From Orobanche coerulescens (Eukaryota; Streptophyta; Magnoliopsida; Lamiales; Orobanchaceae), in the NCBI GenBank assembly GCA_033398695.1, contig CM065802.1:206665096-206729095 (forward strand): a stretch of DNA of 64,000 bases. The letters are read 5' to 3'. Below are positions 57,330-64,000 of the stretch, piece by piece. Below the pieces are notes generated by a model. It worked only from the letters and a program-made list of their open reading frames with translations, was not told where the DNA came from and did no database searches. A program made the translations under genes and the position numbers. Position 1 is the first letter of the stretch. Every line of letters starts with the position of its first letter.

Positions 57330-59320
57330 TATTGGGATTCGGTGCCTAAAATGAAGGCCCAGCGGAAGCGGTAAAATAAAAATTAATTCGATCCGTATCC
57401 CTACGAGGATCGATCGAGCTACGTATATACGAATATTATACGAAACACAAGAGATATAGAAACTCACCCTTATAGTCCGTTGATTAAATGGATTCCTTCT
57501 CTTGAGCTATTCCCCAAGCTTTAGATTGCTTTCCCTACGATCCAATCCGCTCCAAGCTCTTGGATGATCCAGCGCCGAAAATACCGCGTCTCTACTTGCC
57601 ACGCGCCGGAGAAACGAACGGAATGACGATCACCTTGCTATCCTCCAAGGATACGGCTAGAGCTAGGATGATGAAGCTTTCTATGTGATTATGACACTCT
57701 AAGTGTATAACTCACAACTCTCAATCAATCTCTTGATATTCTCCAAGAACAACCAAGAACCAAAATGAAGAAAAGGAAGAAGAAGACTTGACAATTATTT
57801 CTCTCTCTCTCTCTCTCTAGCTAAAGGAGCCGTGAGTTTCACTTAACAAAAGCAAGTGGAAGTCTTTCATTTATTCCTTTATCAACATCTCCCCAAATCA
57901 CCTTTCACATTATAATAAGAGATACCATATCTCTTAAGTCTTTGGTCTTCCATTTATAAAATGGAGACAAAGACTAAGTGGAAGGTTGGTGGAAGGGGTT
58001 GGCATCTAGAAGAACCGGGATGAGTTTGGTTCGTTTCGGACTCCCGTGAGTCTAAACAGACAAACTCCGATTCCGTTCCAATGTATTTATATCGATTAAT
58101 TAATCCAATTAATTAATCATATCAAATACATAATAACATAATTAATTTCTCCAAGAAATAATTATATCCATGAATTAAATTAATCACCCAGTAATTTATT
58201 TAATTCATTAGGCCGTAAATCAATTTATCCAATAAATCAATTTAGACATCCAATGTCCCAATAAATTAGATATCCAATATCTAATATTCATAATGAGAGG
58301 ATAAGCTTGATTCATTCCGTCGTCAATCCTATTGCGCGACTCGGTAGGTCCGTCTCAGTCAGCAATGGGAGGAACCAAAGAGTAGTAGCACCACCTAGCC
58401 AGCCTGGCGGCCTACACTGTACCCCAACTGAGAACGAATGATGGGATCATTCAAGAACCATTCTGACGTGAATACCAGTATACGTATAAACCCTTCTTTC
58501 AAATGTCCCAATCAAGTTATAGGGTCACGGTCAGTCAAACCCTATCTGTACTTGACGATATGCATGCGTTAATGCAAATCAAGATCATCGATCTCTCGTG
58601 TATCCAATACAACTAGCTCCAATGCTTTGGCCAAAGACTTATGATCTCATCTGCCAATAACCGCATAGGACATATAACCCGCTCACTAACGGGAGAAAGA
58701 ATTCAATCTTGGTATTCAGTAGGACCTGCAACTTGCCCGTCAAGATGCACGTCGAGGTTGACCCCCACCTCCCTGTTTACAGGGTCGAACTACTCTAATG
58801 AAAATCTTGACGTCACAAGCACATCCCTACTAAATCCTCAAGTCGAAGGTTCACGAATACCTATCACAACCTTTCGATTCCGTCATTGACTGTCCCGGAG
58901 TGAAATCCGTGCGACGAATCGAGGGTGAGTCGGTTCGAGTATACTAATCCAATTAGCATACCTATAACGTGTGCTCCCACTAACCATTAGCGTTCGGCAG
59001 GCACCCTCCATGTCAAAGAACGTTATACAAGTCTTCACATAAACTTAACGCCCAGTCAAGTTTCATCGACTTGCGAATGATTAAGTATTTGAGCTATAAA
59101 CCTTTCCAGTGCCGACCCCCTTGTCCAATAAGGAGTGGAACGTTTTGCTCTCAAATACATGGATTAGTTTCTATATATATATATTTACGAGTTAGGAATG
59201 CCAGTAACTACCAGTAAATAAAGAAACATTCATTGTCTTATATAAATAATTTACATAATTACAAGTACAATGCCCTCACTCAACAACCTTTGAGTGGCAT
59301 TCGAGGGCATACTCCTAACA
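57330..59320 (-). repeat. O 5' LTR
   Basis: 1991 bp. Its inner end reads TATTGGG where the left copy has TGTTGGG. It contains the intact site of the LINE insertion (GTGGAAGTCTTTCATT near 57855-57875). Confidence 0.94.
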
Positions 59321-60711
59321 GTTATTTGCGAAATGATTGACTTTATTTCAATTTCTGTTGCGATTATTCGATTATTTTTCTTAAAGTTATTTAATCTCCC
59401 TTGAAATTATTAAAAAATGACATTTTGAAAAGTAGTCGATACAATTGTTATAATATATTTTGGTCCCAAATTCTTTTGGTGGGTTAAAAGTTTTAGTATT
59501 TAATTTATTAATATGTCTATTTCAGTCTATATCGGTTTTTCCAACAACAATTTTAATCCTAAAACTCTCATAAGAATTTTTTTTTTTCGGATGTTATGGG
59601 ACCAAATGAAATATAGTCATTCATTTGAAATCAAAAGTGCACCAATATTAAACTTACAGAAAGGAATTATTTGTTTGTTTTGTATGTTATATGGTTTAGT
59701 GAATAATTTGTAAAAATGCTTATTTTTCACCAATACCAAAACCAAAAGTAGGACAAGAAATATAGACCATCCAGGTGAATTGTGTGATGCTGATGTGCTA
59801 GGCTATCTATGCCATGGTAGAAGCACCATAATAGTTTCTTTATTTTTACCAAATTTAAAATTATCATAAGCTTATCCACCCAATAACTTAAAGAGCAAAA
59901 AAATAATGTATGGTAATTATAGCACGAAAATAAAAACTCAATTCTATATTATTTGCCGTTTTTAGTTATTATTTTTTCGTATTTGTAGCTATACAGAATT
60001 GGCATTAGATATTATTTTGGGACAATGATCGATGTGGATAATTGCCGTGTTGGAGATGTGACAGTGTACGAGGATCGAAAGATGCTTTACCAATGATAAA
60101 TTAGTTAATGGATTAAGACTACGTTGTTGAATTTGTTCTTTCAAATATTTGGGACATTTTTTGTAATAATATATGTTGTGTATTGTTTATGTTGAGCTAA
60201 TAATGATATGATTCTTATTCGAGGTTTTTAGTTATACGGGAAATTATTGAAAGTGTTGGAATTTTAAGTATTAATAGGGTGTTTTTCTAAAGTGTTTTTA
60301 ATTCTCGCGCAACGAACAAGTTAAAAGACTAATTAATTAAGGATAAATTTTTTTAATATAGAAAATATATATCTTTGTAAAAATAAAACTATATATTTAT
60401 GCGTAAATAGAGCATTACATCACGATGTAAGAAAATCATTTATGAGTTTATGATTTTTGGAATGATCCATCGATCTAATTGGGATTCTTTTTTTAACTTC
60501 ACAAGGAAGAATATTTTTTTTGTTAAATATTATACCAACTCAAATTATAACTGATGTTGATGTTAGTGATCCAAAAATCATCAGAAAATCTACTAGACTA
60601 AAATAAATAGTAAAACGATCCATATAAATTGATAACCGAGTCACAAGCCGATTCAAAACAAAGATGTGAAATTTGTGTTAAAGTAAATATAATTAAGGTA
60701 TTTTTTTTTTC
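59321..60711. other. AT-rich flank, nothing recognised
   Basis: Continuous with 5737 before O inserted. No ORF, LTR end or RNA gene was recognised. Confidence 0.5.
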
Positions 60712-61628
60712 TTCAGTAGAGAGAAGTACAGAGCCTCTTGAGTTAATCCATACCGATATATTGCAATTTATGTCTTTATAGTAAAAAGATGGTAGGAAAT
60801 ATTTCATAATCTTTGTCGATGATTGCACAAGGTTTTGTTATGTCTACTTACTTAGAAGTAAACACGAAGCTTTCGAAGATTTCAAGACGTTCAAAAGTGA
60901 AGTTGAGAATCAACTCAATATTCGGATAAAAGCAATATGAAGTGACTAAGAAGGCTAGTATATCGCCCCCGTTTGAAGAATTTTGTGCACTAAATGGCAT
61001 AATTTATCAAACCACTGTGCCATACGCGCCTCAGTCAAACAGCAGTGTCGAATGCAAGAATAGAACCTTCTAAGACATGACGAACGCCATTTTGATACGT
61101 TCAGGATTACCCCAAATCTTGTGGGGAAAGCAATCCTCTCAGGCAACCCTATTTTAACCAGGGTTCCTCATAAAAGAAGAGACAAAACCCCCTTATGAGC
61201 TGTAGAAAGGACGAACACTCGCCTACAACTATATCAAGGTGTGGGAGTGCCTGTTAGGTTAAGATTCCAAAGCCTAAACAAAGGAAGATAGGACGAAAGA
61301 CGATCGACTTCCTTTTCATTGATATGCACACAATAATGATGCATATACATTCTTATCTGATATTTCCGACATGTCAGTGGTACTATAAACGAGTCAAGGA
61401 TGTTGTATTCTTTGAAAATAATTACCCTTACAAGGAAAGGGACAAGAACTTTAACAAAAGAACTCGTGAGGACAACGCAACACCAGTTGTAACACATGAG
61501 ATGATGGTGATGATGAGCCAAAGCGCAACAAAGAGACTAGGATGACCAAGTCTTTGGGTCCGGACTTCATGACCTACTTGTTAGCTAATGGATAAGGACC
61601 ACCCAAGAAGCGTTCTCTAGTCCTGAAG
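60712..61628 (+). pseudogene. Element T: decayed Ty1/copia integrase and linker
   Basis: Across frames one can read PLELIHTDI, VDDCTRFCYVYLLRSKHEAF, APFEEFCALNGIIYQTTVPY, then APQSNSSVECKNRTF with the catalytic Glu, and further down the linker (FPYKERDKNFNKRTREDNAT, then FGPDFMTYLLANG). Stops and shifts are numerous. RT and RNase H are absent: the linker runs directly into an LTR start at 61630, so an internal deletion joined them. Confidence 0.85.
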
Positions 61629-61629
61629 T

Positions 61630-61830
61630 TGTTAGGAATATGCCATAAATGCCACTCAAAGGATGAGAGAGTGACAACATTATATTGTAATTATGAACAT
61701 CAAATGTATATTGCATTTATCATTGCTATATTGTTGTATACAATTGGCATCATGATTTGGTATATATAATAATAGTCCTTGTATTTGAGAGCAAACATTC
61801 CACTCCTTATGAGATAAGGAAATAGGGGGA
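61630..61830 (+). repeat. T LTR fragment
   Basis: Starts TGTTAGGAATATGCC and contains TTGTATTTGAGAGCAAA and CATTCCACTCCTTATGAG, matching blocks in O's LTR (minus strand). T is therefore a distant relative of O. Only about 200 bp remain. Confidence 0.75.
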
Positions 61831-61840
61831 ATTTTTTTTT

Positions 61841-61970
61841 AAGGACCGTAACTTTAGGGGGGTGGCAAAGGTAGGACTGTAACTTTTCGGGCTGGCAAAA
61901 GTAGGACTATAACTTTTTGGGCTAACAAAAGTAGAACCGTAACTTTTAAAAGTAGCAAAAATAGGCCTGC
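61841..61970. repeat. Minisatellite, 30-bp unit x about 4
   Basis: GTAGGACTGTAACTTTT-type units start near 61841, 61871, 61901 and 61931. It sits at the junction between T and the duplicated block. Confidence 0.85.
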
Positions 61971-61977
61971 AAGTTCG

Positions 61978-62979
61978 TGAGGGTCATGCGTGGATGTTAC
62001 CGCATTGGACCGTGCACACGAGATGTAGTTCGTGAGGCTAATTAGGTACATCATCCCACATATATTTTGGATTCCGTATATGGGGTAGACATGTGCACGG
62101 ACACATTTTCAGATCAGGCGTACTGTGACGTTCGTCTTGAGCCATGTTGATTGGTCGTTCATATTCCATGTACGATTGGATATGTCCGACAGTTTGGGAC
62201 TGACTGTTCATACACCCGAGGGGTATGTTCAGTCGTCGGGTGTTTCTGTGAGATCCTGTATATATATGAATTGTATAATATTAGGAGAATTATTATCATG
62301 TATAGCTGACCCTGTGGTTTGGGCGAAGTACTTGTATTTCAGGGCGAGGCAAGGGCAAGGAACAGGAAGAGCACGATAACGGCGAAGGGTATTGAAGGAT
62401 GCTAGTTTGGGGGGCCCGAGTCTTTTGTTGGTCGGTTATGTCTAAACTGTGAAATTTCATGTTTTCTTAGTTTATATAAAATTCGGACGATTGTATTATT
62501 ATTGTTTTGGGTATATTCCATCTCCATATGTTTTATACCGGATTTGGATCCTGTGTACTGTTGTATAACTTGATATATACGGTATAAGCTCCTACTCGGG
62601 GTTATGATTAATATTTTTTGGTTCGGTACCACGTTTATGGAATGTTTAAATTATGTTCTGGTATTGCCTGGTGGATCCCGGTGTGGGATCCACGACACTG
62701 TAATATCCGCTATTTTCGGGGTATTACATTACGTACGTAAAGCTCTTCTCAGAGCTCACTGCCCCAATCCATACATAGATTAACGTACATAACACATCCA
62801 ATGTTACGTACGTAATCAATCAATAACGTACGCTATATAATCCATGTAGCGTACGCTAAAGCCTCTCCAGAGACTACTGCCCCAACCAAAAGATATGATA
62901 ACGTACATAACCTAAACATAAACGTACATTATCCAACACCAGTTACGTACGCAATGCACTTGTTAGCGTACGTAACACG
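61978..62979. repeat. Duplicated 1002-bp block, copy 2
   Basis: Matches 3312-4313 base for base in length, including a G1-type LTR end at 62728 and the array beyond it. It is cut on the right by the G4 LTR. Confidence 0.9.
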
Positions 62980-63285
62980 TGTAATATCCGGAATTTCTAC
63001 TACTGTTGTTTGATTTTATTTTATCCGAGTTATATTGTACAGCGTGGAATCTGTACAGTAGGGATAAAATAAATAAAGGACTGAGATGTCAGTATCGGTA
63101 TAATTGTCGTATCTGGTCGACAGTTACATTTGAGGATATCATGTATCAGGTTATCGTACTTTTGATATAGAGTATATCGTATAAGAATATTATTGGATTC
63201 AGTGTTTGTGTTCAGTGTGTCTCAGGTTCATTTTTGGTACGTCAAGATGTTGGACAAAAATTGCGGAAAATGGCTAAGTGTTCAT

Positions 63286-63918
63286 TAGCGCACGCTACTG
63301 GGTACAGGTAGCGCACGCTACGAAGTATTGATAGTGTACGCTAAGAGGTTCGGTTACGTACGCTAAGGAGGACCCCTAACGTACGTAACGACTTGCTGGG
63401 TTAGTTCCGGAAGGTGACCGACAGGTAGGCCCAGGTTGATTTTTAGATTCAGTTAGCGCACGCTAACGTATGTTGGTTAACGCACGCTAACATCAGATCG
63501 CCAATAATGGAATCTTAGCTTTCGGCGGGTGGACCCGGCCACTTGCGACGCGTGTCTAGATAAGGTCAGCGGGTGTTTGGCATGTAGGGCTAGCGCACGC
63601 TAAACCGTATGGCTAGCGCACGCTAATTCCAGATCGGTCAAAGGAATCCCGATAATCGCGGATGCTTTCGGCATGTGGTGGCACGAGTGGTAGGTGTGTA
63701 CTGTAGCAAGTCAACTTCGGATAGCGCACGCTAAGGTAAATGACTTGCGTACGCTGAGCAGGATGTTTTACGTATGTTAATGCATGGGCATTACGTACGT
63801 AAGCTACTTTACGAAGCGAGGCAGTAGCCTCTGGGCTTCGATAGCGCACGCTAACAAAGTCAGTTAGCGCACGCTAAGGCGGTAGCGCACGCTAAACATG
63901 AGATGTTAGCGCACGCTA
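63286..63918. repeat. U3 array of TWRCGYRCGYWA palindromes in G4
   Basis: Eighteen copies or variants start at 63286, 63309, 63332, 63354, 63378, 63454, 63464, 63478, 63591, 63614, 63722, 63745, 63768, 63791, 63842, 63865, 63883 and 63907. Ten are exactly TAGCGCACGCTA, and 63791 is TTACGTACGTAA. The last copy ends 11 bp before the TATA box. Confidence 0.93.
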
Positions 63919-63929
63919 ATAATGAATAT

Positions 63930-63936
63930 TATAAAA
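63930..63936 (+). promoter_or_regulatory. TATA box of G4 LTR
   Basis: TATAAAA in AATATTATAAAAGGGG, directly after the motif array. Confidence 0.75.
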
Positions 63937-64000
63937 GGGGACAGAAGGGTGCTGAGAAGCATTTCGTCATTTTTTCTTCTTTCAGTCGAGAGAGAGAGAG

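Larger units (their letters stand above)
5738..59320 (-). mobile_element. Element O: Ty1/copia retrotransposon, interrupted by all inner elements
   Basis: This is the outermost complete element, on the minus strand. The LTRs at 57330-59320 (5') and 5738-11120 (3', split by a LINE) match end to end. Flanking 5-mers are GTTAC (5733-5737) and GTTAT (59321-59325), a target-site duplication with one change. The primer site, gag, protease, integrase, RT remnant, RNase H remnant and polypurine tract all lie in copia order. Removing the C and LINE insertions leaves about 9.1 kb, an ordinary size for a long-LTR copia. Over 600 bp (10081-10680 against the right LTR) I counted 22 substitutions and one indel. 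The copia lineage is not resolved. Confidence 0.93.
62980..64000 (+). repeat. G4: gypsy-type 5' LTR, cut by window end
   Basis: Starts TGTAATATCCGG after ACACG. About 300 bp of AT-rich U3 are followed by the motif array, a TATA box and a leader ending in a GAGAGA run at the window edge. The TGTAATATCC start and overall layout match the chromovirus LTRs G1 and C. The coding part lies outside, so the class is inferred. Confidence 0.7.

Noticed and set aside
60712..61628. T as the missing part of element O
   Set aside because: It lies outside O's LTRs and target duplication, is on the opposite strand, and overlaps integrase already present in O.
61854..62054. 66-codon minus-strand frame with a repetitive Leu/Val-rich end
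   Set aside because: Produced by the 30-bp minisatellite and running into the G1-type LTR block; no independent support.
1..64000. tRNA, rRNA or other RNA genes
   Set aside because: None recognised by eye; the only tRNA-related sequences are the short primer-binding sites.

Overview
This window is repeat-rich nuclear DNA of a flowering plant. The evidence is chromodomain Ty3/gypsy elements, SIRE-like Ty1/copia elements, a plant LINE with an RNase H domain, a CACTA DNA transposon, initiator-tRNA-Met-type primer sites, and captured gene pieces that still carry introns. The species cannot be named from the sequence. No intact host gene was found: almost every coding stretch belongs to a transposable element, and most are broken.

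Layout, outside in. (0) Both flanks hold older elements. 1-4062 is the 3' end of gypsy element G1 (integrase, chromodomain, 3' LTR). 4063-5737 is a motif array plus AT-rich DNA with a minisatellite. 59321-61830 holds a decayed copia fragment (T). 61978-62979 is a second copy of 3312-4313. 62980-64000 is the start of another gypsy-type LTR (G4). (1) Copia element O fills 5738-59320 on the minus strand. (2) A 5'-truncated LINE (6271-9673) sits in O's 3' LTR, and gypsy element C (13395-54435, minus) sits in O's pol. (3) SIRE-like copia S (20587-53133, plus) sits in C's 5' LTR. (4) A CACTA element (28032-34438) sits in S's third ORF. SIRE-like copia A (35996-48029, minus) and gag-only copia B (48412-52991, plus) both sit in S's 3' LTR. 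(5) The CACTA element carries pieces of a KDEL-receptor gene and a TOM1-like gene. Target-site duplications or near-duplications support each junction. The arithmetic agrees: with insertions removed, the S LTRs are 1553 and 1553 bp and the C LTRs 2021 and 2022 bp.

The most unusual signal is a 12-bp self-complementary motif, TWRCGYRCGYWA (typically TAGCGCACGCTA or TTACGTACGTAA). It occurs in irregular clusters of 10-20 copies just upstream of the TATA box in the U3 of four different LTR families: gypsy G1, C and G4, and copia S. A smaller cluster plus TATA box lies in S between pol and its third ORF and looks like a dedicated internal promoter. Each copy holds two CpG sites. Between the two LTRs of S, differences are concentrated in these copies.

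The SIRE-like elements S and A both carry a third ORF downstream of pol, each preceded by a TATA box of its own. In S this ORF was free of stops before the CACTA insertion, while gag and pol are full of lesions. Neither ORF3 protein has a visible signal peptide or membrane anchor, so an envelope role is not supported.
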